Below, in pieces: positions 46,303 through 54,887 of a DNA stretch of 64,000 bases. Position numbers and translations under genes: made by a program. How positions within the stretch are numbered: the stretch's first letter is position 1; every line of letters begins with the position of its first letter. This DNA is from Carboxylicivirga litoralis (GTDB lineage Bacteria > Bacteroidota > Bacteroidia > Bacteroidales > Marinilabiliaceae), in contig NZ_JAFMVC010000003.1 in the NCBI RefSeq assembly GCF_025499605.1, positions 186,001-250,000 of the forward strand. The letters are read 5' to 3'. Under the pieces are notes generated by a model. The model was given only the letters and a program-made list of their open reading frames with translations, was not told the DNA's origin and ran no database searches.

Positions 46303-46585
46303 GCTGATAGCCTCACGGCAATCGCATTTAAGAAACTCTTTTCTCAACTCAAGTCGTTGAGGCTTCTCCTTTTTGCCTTCAGCCCAAAAAGGGGAGAAAA
46401 AGGCCGCCGACTTAATCACTCGTTTACCCATTATGACATCACTACGGGAAAAATATAAAGACTGACAGCTTGGTATCAAATTTTTCTCCCCTCCGTTTAT
46501 GCCAATGGGTCCCAAACTGCGTTGATTATGTCGGTATAGCGCGAGCAAAACACTTCTTTAAGGGATTGCCATGGCTGATAGCCTC
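46303..46585. mobile_element. MITE-like element with terminal inverted repeats and 12-bp flanking direct repeats
   Basis: GCTGATAGCCTC occurs at 46303-46314 and 46574-46585. Just inside them, GGCAATCGCATTTAAGAA (46317-46334) and TTCTTTAAGGGATTGCC (46554-46570) are imperfect inverted repeats. Further in, GGGGAGAAAAA (46391-46401) and TTTTTCTCCCC (46481-46491) are exact reverse complements. The element body is about 255 bp with no coding potential, fitting a non-autonomous miniature inverted-repeat element. No copy with a transposase is seen. Confidence 0.5.
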
Positions 46586-46603
46586 TAAATAAACATTATT
46601 CTT

Positions 46604-46611
46604 TATTTTTG
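46604..46611 (+). promoter_or_regulatory. Bacteroidota -7 element (TATTTTTG)
   Basis: Exact TAnnTTTG followed by C, 30 bases before ispG, just outside the MITE-like element. Confidence 0.55.
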
Positions 46612-46641
46612 CATTTATTCCTTGAACTTAGAGAACGAGCA

Positions 46642-48507
46642 ATGTCAAAAGAGTATTTGTACTGCGAAGATTTATTCAATTATCATCGTAACCCAACCCG
46701 CACGGTGAAAGTGGGTGTTACTGCCATTGGTGGCGATAGCCCCATTCAGATTCAGTCGATGACGACCACCAATTCAATGGATGCCGATGCAACGGCTGCC
46801 CAGGTGATGAGCATTTTAGATGAAGGTGCAGATATTGTTCGTATTACTACTCAGGGAAGAAGTGAAGCGCATAACTTGGAAAATGTAAAACGTATTATAC
46901 GTGAAAAGGGCTACGATGCTCCTTTGGTGGCCGATATCCATTTTAATCCCAATGCTGCTAAAGTAGCGGCTTCCAATGTTGAAAAGGTGCGCATTAATCC
47001 TGGTAACTTTGCTGGTGGAGCTAAGAAGTTTAAATTGGATTACACCGATGAACAGTACAATGAAGAGCTTCAGCTGGCCAAAGAAAAGCTGAGTTCATTC
47101 CTTGATGTTTGTAAACAATATGGTACGGCTATTCGGGTAGGAACTAACCATGGTTCATTGTCCGATCGTATTATGAGTCGCTTTGGCGACACACCTCAAG
47201 GCATGGTGGAGGCTTGTATGGAGTATCTGCGAATGTGCGAAGAGCTTGATTTTAAAGATATCGTGTTGAGCATTAAAGCCAGTAATACGCGTATCATGGT
47301 TCATACAGTTCGTCTGCTTGTTGTAGCCATGAAAAAGGAAGGTATGAATTATCCGCTTCACCTCGGGGTAACAGAAGCAGGTAGCGAGGATGAAGGACGC
47401 ATTAAATCAGCTGTTGGAACTGGAGCTCTATTAGTCGATGGCCTGGGCGATACCATTCGGGTGTCATTAACTGAAGATCCTGAGAAAGAAGTGCCGGTAG
47501 CGGACAAATTGGTTAATTATATCAGTGCTCGCAACAGCCATGAAGCTATCAAACCGGTTCAAAAGTTTAATTTCACACCCTTTGAATATAACCGGAGAAA
47601 AACCCATAAGGTATTAAATATTGGTGGTGACAATACAGCTGTGGTTATAGCTGATGCCACGGATGAATTCGTAAAAGGAGAAAAGCTAAAGGCCGACTAC
47701 CAATTCATCGAGTTGCCCGAAGATGTTAAGAATCATTATCAAAATTACCTGATACCCTATGCAGGATGGAAAACCGGTAATACATCGAGTAAAACACATC
47801 CGGCTTTAACGGCTGATGAGTTTATACAAACAGAAGAACTGCCTTCGCCGTGCTTCTTATCAATTTGTTATCCTCAATTGAGTGATGAGCTAATTAGCCG
47901 GTTAAAAGCTGAAAGAGATGTGGTTATTTTACTACACTCTAATCATATTAATGCGCCGGTTGAGCAACGTGCTTTTGTTTTTAAAATGGATGAAGCAGGC
48001 TTGACTCATCCTGTAGTATTGCACAATTGCTATAACGAAGATAAGGCAGAAGATTTTCAGATTAAATCAGCAGCCGACGCCGGCATACTTTTTCTTGATG
48101 GTTTGGCCGATGGGCTTTACCTCGAAAACGATGGCCGATTATCTAATGCCGAGATCATAAGCACTGCATTTGAAATATTGCAATCATCGCGCGTACGTTT
48201 TACCAAAACAGAGTTTATCTCTTGTCCTGGTTGTGGTCGTACTTTATTTGATTTACAGGAGACAACAAAGCAGGTTAAAGCACGCACATCGCACCTGATA
48301 GGTCTTAAAGTAGCCGTGATGGGTTGTGTGGTAAATGGCGTTGGTGAGATGGCCGATGCTGATTATGGCTATATTGGCTCGGGGCCAGCAATAGTAAGCC
48401 TATTTAAGAAGCGTGAATTGATAAAACGAAATCTGCCACGTGAAGAAGCTGTTGAAGAGTTAATTAAGCTCATAAAAGAGCATGGCGATTGGGTGGATCC
48501 CACCTAG
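46642..48507 (+). CDS. ispG: 4-hydroxy-3-methylbut-2-enyl diphosphate synthase (long form)
   Basis: 621 residues. Reduces methylerythritol cyclodiphosphate to HMBPP in the MEP isoprenoid pathway, using a [4Fe-4S] cluster. Conserved parts are IQIQSMTTTNSMDADATAAQ in the TIM barrel and, at the C-terminus, SCPGCGRTLFDLQ and MGCVVNGVGEM, which supply cluster cysteines and the ligand residue. It is about 250 residues longer than E. coli IspG owing to an inserted domain in the middle, a form shared by Bacteroidota and plants. ATG 46642 (MSKEYLYCEDLF) fits the family start. Confidence 0.96.
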   Translation: MSKEYLYCEDLFNYHRNPTRTVKVGVTAIGGDSPIQIQSMTTTNSMDADATAAQVMSILDEGADIVRITTQGRSEAHNLENVKRIIREKGYDAPLVADIHFNPNAAKVAASNVEKVRINPGNFAGGAKKFKLDYTDEQYNEELQLAKEKLSSFLDVCKQYGTAIRVGTNHGSLSDRIMSRFGDTPQGMVEACMEYLRMCEELDFKDIVLSIKASNTRIMVHTVRLLVVAMKKEGMNYPLHLGVTEAGSEDEGRIKSAVGTGALLVDGLGDTIRVSLTEDPEKEVPVADKLVNYISARNSHEAIKPVQKFNFTPFEYNRRKTHKVLNIGGDNTAVVIADATDEFVKGEKLKADYQFIELPEDVKNHYQNYLIPYAGWKTGNTSSKTHPALTADEFIQTEELPSPCFLSICYPQLSDELISRLKAERDVVILLHSNHINAPVEQRAFVFKMDEAGLTHPVVLHNCYNEDKAEDFQIKSAADAGILFLDGLADGLYLENDGRLSNAEIISTAFEILQSSRVRFTKTEFISCPGCGRTLFDLQETTKQVKARTSHLIGLKVAVMGCVVNGVGEMADADYGYIGSGPAIVSLFKKRELIKRNLPREEAVEELIKLIKEHGDWVDPT

Positions 48508-48637
48508 AAATGATTTTTAATCAAAGAAATACGAACAGTCGTGGATTTTTTTGGCCGTTCGGAATGATTTTTTTGCTATGTGTGTCTAATTTTATAAATT
48601 GCGTTTCTCAAAAATTAACTAATTGAGTCTAGCCTAA

Positions 48638-49423
48638 ATGAAACGGATATTTCTACTTTTCTTTGCGACGGTTTTAACCATTATGAGCACTCACGCTGGT
48701 GAGATGGAGCTGAAAGGGACATTTCAGGGGGAAAACCTGTATGTGAAGAATCCATTTGCCGCTTCTGGTGTGGGTTTCTGTGTTTATGAAGTGACAGTAA
48801 ACGGACAAACTACCACCGATGAGATAAACTCCAGTGCTTTTGAAATTGACTTAGGTGTATACCAGTTCGTTATTGGTGAAGCGCTTATTGTTGGTATTAA
48901 ATATAAAGATGGATGTGAACCTAAAGTACTTAATCCTGAAGTGCTAAATCCACGTGCAACATTTGAAATTACCAGTATTAATGTTGATAATGATGAACTA
49001 AGCTGGGAAACATCAAAAGAATCAGGTGCTTTACCATTTGTTGTTGAGCAATATCGCTGGAACAAGTGGGTGAAAGTAGGTGAAGTAGAAGGCAAAGGTT
49101 CTATTCAGTCAAACAATTATTCTGTGACAGTCAGAAAGCACAGTGGAGAAAACAAGTTCCGTATCAAGCAGATTGATTATCGCAACAAGCCACGTTATTC
49201 CGATGAGGTGAAGAGTATTTCAACCAAAGCTGAAGTAACGTTTGGTCCTAATAAAGTAGATGATAAAATAACCTTCTCATCCCCAACTTTGTATGAAATA
49301 TATGATGAGTATGGTGGTATCGTATTTAAAGGTTATGGAGCAGAGGTTAATGTAGCTGGTATCGAAAAAGGACGCTACTACATTAATTATGACAATAAAA
49401 TGGAGCGATTCACAAAAAAATAA
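48638..49423 (+). CDS. Secreted protein of unknown function
   Basis: 261 residues. A Sec signal peptide (MKRIFLLFFATVLTIMSTHA) is followed by a beta-rich mature part with no recognised catalytic motif. The last 60 residues, from VTFGPNKVDDKITFSSPTLY, with YEIYDEYGGIVFKGYG and GIEKGRYYINYDNK, have the rhythm of type A T9SS sorting domains (strand, turn, GxYxI). If so it would be another T9SS substrate, but the match is loose. It lies alone between ispG and asnS. Confidence 0.6.
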   Translation: MKRIFLLFFATVLTIMSTHAGEMELKGTFQGENLYVKNPFAASGVGFCVYEVTVNGQTTTDEINSSAFEIDLGVYQFVIGEALIVGIKYKDGCEPKVLNPEVLNPRATFEITSINVDNDELSWETSKESGALPFVVEQYRWNKWVKVGEVEGKGSIQSNNYSVTVRKHSGENKFRIKQIDYRNKPRYSDEVKSISTKAEVTFGPNKVDDKITFSSPTLYEIYDEYGGIVFKGYGAEVNVAGIEKGRYYINYDNKMERFTKK

Positions 49424-49443
49424 ACTGAATATATCGGTTAAAG

Positions 49444-49474
49444 AAAGGTGATTCGCTACGAGTCACCTTTTTTT
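49444..49474 (+). terminator. Intrinsic terminator after the secreted-protein gene
   Basis: AAAGGTGA (49444-49451) pairs with TCACCTTT (49463-49470), followed by T. Confidence 0.85.
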
Positions 49475-49601
49475 GTATATATTCAGACTTGTCCTAAAAT
49501 TATTTGAGATGCTATTAATGACTGTTTGAAGTAATGTAATGAAGTGTGGTTGGATGGCCTCTTTTAAAATAAATTTTAATTTGAAGAATGATTTAGTAAG
49601 A

Positions 49602-49733
49602 CCGGGAAGCTGAGAGCTTGCTCGAAGATCACCCGGCCGCACTTAATCTTTCAAAAAAGGAAAATGCCATTTTAAAAATAGCCTTGATTTTCTTTGCTTA
49701 CTTTCTTTCATCAAGGAAAGAAAAGTAAGTTGG
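49602..49733. repeat. Block of two hairpin repeats
   Basis: First, CCGGG (49602) and CCCGG (about 49632) enclose AAGCTGAGAGCTT. Second, CTTACTTTCTTTC (49697-49709) pairs with GAAAGAAAAGTAAG (49716-49729) with one extra A. Neither has a coding role. Such hairpins look like dispersed intergenic repeats. Confidence 0.55.
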
Positions 49734-49843
49734 GTTTGGGCGAAGCGCCAATATTTTAGGGTAATAATGGTATAAATTGATAGAAAATCAAGTATTTCAC
49801 TTGCATTTAACCAATGACTTAGCGGTCAATAAAAACAAATCAT

Positions 49844-49851
49844 TAATTTTG
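49844..49851 (+). promoter_or_regulatory. Bacteroidota -7 element (TAATTTTG)
   Basis: Exact TAnnTTTG followed by CA, 26 bases before asnS. Confidence 0.55.
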
Positions 49852-49877
49852 CAATCCTGAAATAAAATAGAAATAAA

Positions 49878-51326
49878 ATGGAACAGATTCGTCGAACAAA
49901 AATTGTAGAGCTGTTGAAAAGTACCGAATATGGTACTCAGGCCAATGTAAAAGGTTGGGTAAGAACCAAGCGAGGTAATAAACAAGTGAATTTTATTGCT
50001 TTAAATGACGGGTCATGCATTCATAATATACAGATAGTGGTTGATGTGCCTAATTTCGATGAGGAAATGTTGAAACGCATTACCACGGGTGCAGCAGTAT
50101 CCATCAACGGAATAATTACTGAATCTGCAGGAAGCGGGCAAAGCGTTGAGATTCAAGCTAAGGAAATTGAGGTGATGGGCGATTGTGATCCTGAGAAGTA
50201 TCCGATTCAGCCAAAGAAACATACTTTAGAGTTCTTGCGTGAGAATGCTCACCTTCGCTACAGAACCAATACTTTTGGAGCTATTGCACGTATTCGTCAT
50301 GCCATGATTTTTGCGGTGCATGAATTCTATACCAAGAAAGGATTTATCAATATTCACACACCAATCATTACAGCGTCTGATGCAGAGGGAGCCGGTGAAA
50401 TGTTTAAAGTAACCACTTTGGACTATGATAATATGCCACGTACCGAAGAAGGCGCGATTGATTACGCACAAGATTTCTTTGGTAAAGCCACTAACCTGAC
50501 TGTATCGGGTCAGTTAGAGGGTGAGTTGGCAGCATTAGCCATGGGTGAGATTTACACTTTCGGACCAACATTCCGTGCTGAGAACTCCAATACATCGCGT
50601 CACTTGGCTGAGTTCTGGATGATTGAACCTGAGATGGCCTTCTATGACCTGGATGACAACATGGATTTAGCTGAGGAATTCCTGAAGTACCTTATCAAAT
50701 ATGCATTGGATAATTGCATGGATGACCTACAATTCTTAAGCAAGCGTTTGCAGGAGGAAGAGAAGAATAAAAAAGCTGATGAGCGTTCAATGGAGCTGAT
50801 TGAAAAACTTCAGTTTGTATTAGCGAATGACTTTATCCGCTTGCCATATACTGAGGCTATTGAGGTGTTAAAGAATTCGAAACCAAACAAAAAAGGTAAA
50901 TTCAAATATCCTATTGATGGGTTCGGAAGTGACTTGCAATCGGAGCACGAGCGTTACTTAGTTGAGAAGCACTATAAAAAGCCAGTGATTTTGACCGATT
51001 ATCCAAAAGACATCAAAGCTTTCTACATGAAACAGAACGATGATGGTAAAACGGTTCGTGCAATGGACGTATTGTTCCCACAGATTGGTGAGATTATTGG
51101 TGGTTCGCAACGTGAAGAAAACTACGATAAGTTAGTAACTCGTATGAAAGAGATGGATGTGCCAGCCGAAGAGATGTGGTGGTATCTTGATACCCGCCGT
51201 TTCGGAACTGTTGTACACAGTGGTTTTGGTCTTGGTTTTGAGCGATTAATGTTGTTTGTGACCGGTATGGGTAATATCCGCGACGTCATTCCGTTCCCTC
51301 GTGCGCCAAAAACAGCAGAGTTTTAA
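49878..51326 (+). CDS. asnS: Asparaginyl-tRNA synthetase
   Basis: 482 residues. A class IIb enzyme charging tRNA-Asn with asparagine. An N-terminal OB-fold anticodon-binding domain (about 15-115, [20 protein letters not shown]) precedes the catalytic core, with motif 2 [20 protein letters not shown] and motif 3 [20 protein letters not shown]. All three class II elements are present. Length is normal. Confidence 0.97.
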   Translation: MEQIRRTKIVELLKSTEYGTQANVKGWVRTKRGNKQVNFIALNDGSCIHNIQIVVDVPNFDEEMLKRITTGAAVSINGIITESAGSGQSVEIQAKEIEVMGDCDPEKYPIQPKKHTLEFLRENAHLRYRTNTFGAIARIRHAMIFAVHEFYTKKGFINIHTPIITASDAEGAGEMFKVTTLDYDNMPRTEEGAIDYAQDFFGKATNLTVSGQLEGELAALAMGEIYTFGPTFRAENSNTSRHLAEFWMIEPEMAFYDLDDNMDLAEEFLKYLIKYALDNCMDDLQFLSKRLQEEEKNKKADERSMELIEKLQFVLANDFIRLPYTEAIEVLKNSKPNKKGKFKYPIDGFGSDLQSEHERYLVEKHYKKPVILTDYPKDIKAFYMKQNDDGKTVRAMDVLFPQIGEIIGGSQREENYDKLVTRMKEMDVPAEEMWWYLDTRRFGTVVHSGFGLGFERLMLFVTGMGNIRDVIPFPRAPKTAEF

Positions 51327-51387
51327 AAATAGAGATTGATAGATTTAAGACTTAAGACAAAAGATAATGTCTTAAGAAAAAATATAA

Positions 51388-51420
51388 ATGCCGGTTTTCA
51401 ATGAGAGCCGGCATTTTTTT
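51388..51420 (+). terminator. Intrinsic terminator after asnS
   Basis: ATGCCGG (51388-51394) pairs with CCGGCAT (51408-51414), followed by T. Confidence 0.88.
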
Positions 51421-51509
51421 ATCACATACCACTGATTAAAAAACTAACTTTCTAAGTTGATTATTCGTCAAAAAACTGCCCACTCCTATCGGTTTTGATG
51501 AATTAATCT

Positions 51510-51517
51510 TAATTTTG
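51510..51517 (+). promoter_or_regulatory. Bacteroidota -7 element (TAATTTTG)
   Basis: Exact TAnnTTTG 69 bases before rpoN. Confidence 0.45.
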
Positions 51518-51586
51518 TTGAGGCTCACTCGTTTTGTAGGCAAGCAGTGAAGTTGATACAGGAATGTTAAGATTGAAGCAAGTAGG

Positions 51587-53035
51587 ATGTTAAAACAGAG
51601 TTTACAACAAAAGTTACTTCAAAAATTATCGCCTCTTCAAATACAGGTGATTAAGCTGTTGGAAATACCAACCGCTCAGTTGGAGCAGCGTATCAAAAAG
51701 GAATTGGAAGAAAATCCGATTTTAGAACTCGAACGCGAACAGCAGGATCCGGATAAGGATGACCAAGATACTCCTGAGCCGGAAACAGAACGAGACGAGT
51801 TGTCTATTGATGAGTACATCAATAACGAAGATATCCCTGCGTATAAACTTCAGGCGCGTAACTTCTCAAAGGATGATAAACACGAAGATATTCCGTTTTC
51901 AACAGGTGCCACATTTCATGAACATTTAATAGGGCAGCTTGGCTTACGCATACTAACCGATAGACAGCGTAATATTGCCGAGTACATTATTGGTAACGTC
52001 GACGAAGACGGTTATTTGCGTCGCGAAGTAGATGAGATAATCGATGATTTAGCTTTTGCTCAGAATATTGAAGTTGATGAGCGAGAGGCCTTGGACGTAC
52101 TGGAAATAGTTCAGGATTTTGATCCGGCCGGGGTGGCTGCGCGCGACTTGCAAGAGTGTTTGTTATTACAGATTCAGCGTAAAGACCGCTCATTCCCTGA
52201 TATTGAAAACGCCTTCCAGGTGTTGAAATATCATTTTGATGAGTTCACCCGTAAGCACTACGATAAAATCACCAAGCGCCTTCATATCGATGAAGATGAG
52301 TTAAAAGATGCTTTAGCTGAGATTTTGAAGTTAAATCCAAAACCGGGAAGCTCCTATAGCAATCCGATGAGTAAGACGGTACAGCACATTATACCGGACT
52401 TTATTCTGGAGATAGAAGATGAGCAGTTTCAGTTGAGTTTGAACAATCGCAATGTGCCCGAGTTACGCATCAGCAATACCTATTCTGATATGTTGGAAGA
52501 TTACAGTGCCAACAAAAAGAACCAGACGCAGGATAAGAAAGATGCAGTGATGTTTGTGAAGCAAAAGCTCGACTCGGCCAAGTGGTTTATCGATGCCATC
52601 AAACAGCGTCAGAACACCTTAATGACGGTGATGAACTCCATCCTTGACTATCAGCACGATTACTTTATCGAAGGTGATGAAACCAGAATGAAGCCAATGA
52701 TTTTGAAAGATATTGCAGAGCGAACAAATCTTGATATATCAACTATTTCTCGCGTGTCAAACAGTAAATATATTCAAACGCACTTTGGAATTTTTGCCTT
52801 AAAATATTTCTTCTCAGAAGGTATGCAAACTGAATCGGGAGAGGAAGTGAGTACGCGCGAGATTAAAAAGATATTGGAAGAATGCATCTCCAATGAGGAC
52901 AAACGTAAGCCTCTGACTGACGACAAACTGGCTGTCATTCTGAAAGAGAAATCATACAATATTGCACGTCGTACGGTGGCTAAATACCGTGAGCAGTTAA
53001 ATATCCCTGTCGCCCGATTAAGAAAAGAACTATAA
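51587..53035 (+). CDS. rpoN: RNA polymerase sigma-54 factor
   Basis: 482 residues. A sigma factor that recognises -24/-12 promoters and needs an AAA+ activator. In order: Gln/Leu-rich region I (MLKQSLQQKLLQKLSPLQIQ), acidic region II (DPDKDDQDTPEPETERDE), core-binding region III, and the C-terminal helix-turn-helix with the RpoN box (ARRTVAKYREQL). All parts are present. The element upstream suggests housekeeping transcription. No activator gene is adjacent. Confidence 0.97.
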   Translation: MLKQSLQQKLLQKLSPLQIQVIKLLEIPTAQLEQRIKKELEENPILELEREQQDPDKDDQDTPEPETERDELSIDEYINNEDIPAYKLQARNFSKDDKHEDIPFSTGATFHEHLIGQLGLRILTDRQRNIAEYIIGNVDEDGYLRREVDEIIDDLAFAQNIEVDEREALDVLEIVQDFDPAGVAARDLQECLLLQIQRKDRSFPDIENAFQVLKYHFDEFTRKHYDKITKRLHIDEDELKDALAEILKLNPKPGSSYSNPMSKTVQHIIPDFILEIEDEQFQLSLNNRNVPELRISNTYSDMLEDYSANKKNQTQDKKDAVMFVKQKLDSAKWFIDAIKQRQNTLMTVMNSILDYQHDYFIEGDETRMKPMILKDIAERTNLDISTISRVSNSKYIQTHFGIFALKYFFSEGMQTESGEEVSTREIKKILEECISNEDKRKPLTDDKLAVILKEKSYNIARRTVAKYREQLNIPVARLRKEL

Positions 53036-53039
53036 ATAA

Positions 53040-53175
53040 CAGCCGGAGTTGAAGAACCCTGAAAAGCATCCTGAGTTGTTCCGCAGGGTGGAGTCGAGGG
53101 GGGCAAGGGACAGTTGAAATGTAATACTCCCTGATAACAAATAATCACTTCGACTTCGCTCAGTGAACGAATGTT
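53040..53175. repeat. Dispersed intergenic repeat (GGAGTCGAGG / TCGACTTCGCTCAGTG type)
   Basis: CCGCAGGGTGGAGTCGAGG and CACTTCGACTTCGCTCAGTG lie in loose inverted orientation between rpoN and the PAP2-like gene. Tracts of this kind are familiar in Bacteroidota intergenic DNA. It has no coding potential. Confidence 0.5.
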
Positions 53176-53187
53176 TTGAATCATACC

Positions 53188-53793
53188 ATGCAGATAGTTT
53201 CCAAAGTTTTATCCACCGTTTTTCATCCAATGCTCATTCCTACATTGGGTTTGTTTTTAATATTTAATATGGGAGGACATTTCACCTATCTGCCTATCGA
53301 CCATCAGCGCGTGGTGTATCTTATTGTCTTCTTGAGCACTTGTGTATTACCTTTAACATTGATGCCGCTTTTTATGCTTTTGGGTGTGATTAAAACCGTG
53401 TACATGAAGGAGAGACGAGAGCGCATTATCCCCACAGTTTTTACCGGTTTCTTTTATTTGCTGGGTTTCTTTTTATTAAACCGCATTCCTGTTGTTCCGT
53501 CATTTATAAAGGGTTTTATGTTGGCTACCATTATTGCTATTTCTATTGCCCTTGCCATTACATTTTTCTGGAAAATAAGTATGCATATGATTGGTATCGG
53601 TGGCTTAACAGGTGCTATTCTGGCACTTTCGCTTCGCTTTGGTATCGATGCCTGGATGATTTTCACTGTAGTTCTTCTTATATCAGGCCTATTAGGAAGT
53701 TCGCGTTTGTTCCTTAATGCGCATACGCCTGCTCAAGTGCATACAGGTTATTTGTTAGGTACTGTTGTGGTTTTTTTTGGTGTGCTGCTATAA
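53188..53793 (+). CDS. PAP2-like integral membrane protein
   Basis: About 201 residues with six or so membrane helices. Residues near SMHMIGIGG and SSRLFLNAHTPAQVHTGYLL correspond to the second and third PAP2 phosphatase motifs (S-x-H and S/R-x5-H-x3-D-like), with H in AHTPAQV where the third motif's histidine is expected. The first (K-x6-RP) is not clear, so catalytic activity is uncertain. ATG 53188 (MQIVSKVLSTVFHPML) is preferred over the in-frame TTG at 53176. Confidence 0.68.
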   Translation: MQIVSKVLSTVFHPMLIPTLGLFLIFNMGGHFTYLPIDHQRVVYLIVFLSTCVLPLTLMPLFMLLGVIKTVYMKERRERIIPTVFTGFFYLLGFFLLNRIPVVPSFIKGFMLATIIAISIALAITFFWKISMHMIGIGGLTGAILALSLRFGIDAWMIFTVVLLISGLLGSSRLFLNAHTPAQVHTGYLLGTVVVFFGVLL

Positions 53794-53904
53794 AATAAAA
53801 AATCATATTGTAAACATATTGGCTATTCGTTATTGAATGTTGTAAATTGGAGGTTCTGTAACAATTTGCATGGTTAATCCATGCGAATCCTTAAACGATT
53901 ACTT

Positions 53905-54658
53905 ATGAGAACAATCAATTTATGGCTTGTATTGGTGTTGATACTGGCAGCTTGCCAACCTAATACAACGGATAAACAAGTTAAAAATGCTGTTTTATGA
54001 CGAGGCACGAAAGAATGATGAACTGCCTATCGACAACAGCAAGGTTGAACGCCTCGATGTGCGTAACCGCCCAAGCAATATACGTGGTAAAAAAGATTTT
54101 ACTTATTACGATGACATGATTCGTATTCCTGAAGGCTCGGCCCCTGACCTTAAAAATAAATCATTTGGTATTGCGGCAGAGGTTGTGATACCTAAAGGAG
54201 GCGCTGAAGGATTACTGATGACACAGGGTGGACGTTTTGCCGGTTTAGGACTTTTTGTACAAAACAATCGCCTGGTATTCCATTACAATTTAGTTGGTGT
54301 AAAACGTTATCAGGTGGTGAGTAATAAAACCCTGACACCAGGTAAGCATGTTTTGGGTGTTGACTTTAAATACGATGGCGGTGGCATTGGTAAAGGTGGT
54401 GTTGCTACTTTGACCATTGATGGCAATGTGGTTGGACAAACAAAAATAGACCAAACCATTGGTTATCGTATGTCGTTGGATGAAACGCTTGATATTGGAC
54501 AAGATACTGGTACACCTGTGTGTGAAGACTATAAAGTACCGTTTGACTTTACAGGCGAACTTAAAAAGGTCAATATAAAAATAACAGAGCTCGATCTTAC
54601 CCAGGAACAAATAGATGCCTATCGTAAGAAATTGGCCGAACAATCATTGACCTACTAA
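53905..54658 (+). pseudogene. Decayed sulfatase: lipoprotein signal joined out of frame to a sulfatase C-terminal domain
   Basis: ATG 53905 encodes MRTINLWLVLVLILAAC, a lipoprotein signal with lipobox LAAC, but stops at 54000 after 31 codons. Overlapping it in the next frame, 53987-54658 encodes 223 residues (MLFYDEARKNDE...) with RIPEGSAPDLKNKS, LFVQNNRLVFHYN and ETLDIGQDTG. That domain aligns throughout with the C-terminal 225 or so residues of the intact sulfatase at 57914-60244 (FDKEAQKYN, RVPEGSAAPVY, ETLDVGMDLG). The roughly 480-residue catalytic part is missing. A deletion plus frameshift is the simplest reading. If the frameshift were a sequencing error, the product would be a lipoprotein with a lone binding-type domain. 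Confidence 0.75.
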
Positions 54659-54683
54659 GATACTTCGTTATTTCATGTGTATG

Positions 54684-54713
54684 ATGGCCGCCTGTCGGGC
54701 GGCCATTTTTTTT
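54684..54713 (+). terminator. Intrinsic terminator after the sulfatase remnant
   Basis: ATGGCCGCC (54684-54692) pairs with GGCGGCCAT (54698-54706), followed by eight T. Almost the same stem occurs at 56477. Confidence 0.9.
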
Positions 54714-54887
54714 CGTTACTTACATAATTTGCGCACAACGAAGTAACAAAACAAGTAGCCAGATTAGATTGTTGTATTAGAATGTTATACATTCAACGTT
54801 AAATTATCTATGTAATCGTATGTTAAACATGATTCGATTTTATCATGATTCATATATGTCAAATAGTAACTCTATAATTGAAGAAAA

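Larger units (their letters stand above)
46246..46641. other. gldA-ispG intergenic region
   Basis: This 396-base gap holds no supportable gene. It contains a CTGATAGC-type repeat start, the MITE-like element described separately, and the ispG promoter element. It also shows an internal hairpin, CTCAAC (46343-46348) with GTTGAG (46356-46361). Confidence 0.6.
49475..49877. other. Intergenic region before asnS with hairpin repeats
   Basis: No gene is seen. It holds the repeat block at 49602-49733, a GGCGAAGCGCC dyad near 49739, and the asnS promoter element. The rest is AT-rich. Confidence 0.5.

Noticed and set aside
46297-46548. 83-codon minus-strand frame in the gldA-ispG gap
   Set aside because: It coincides with the inverted-repeat element and has no similarity or start context.
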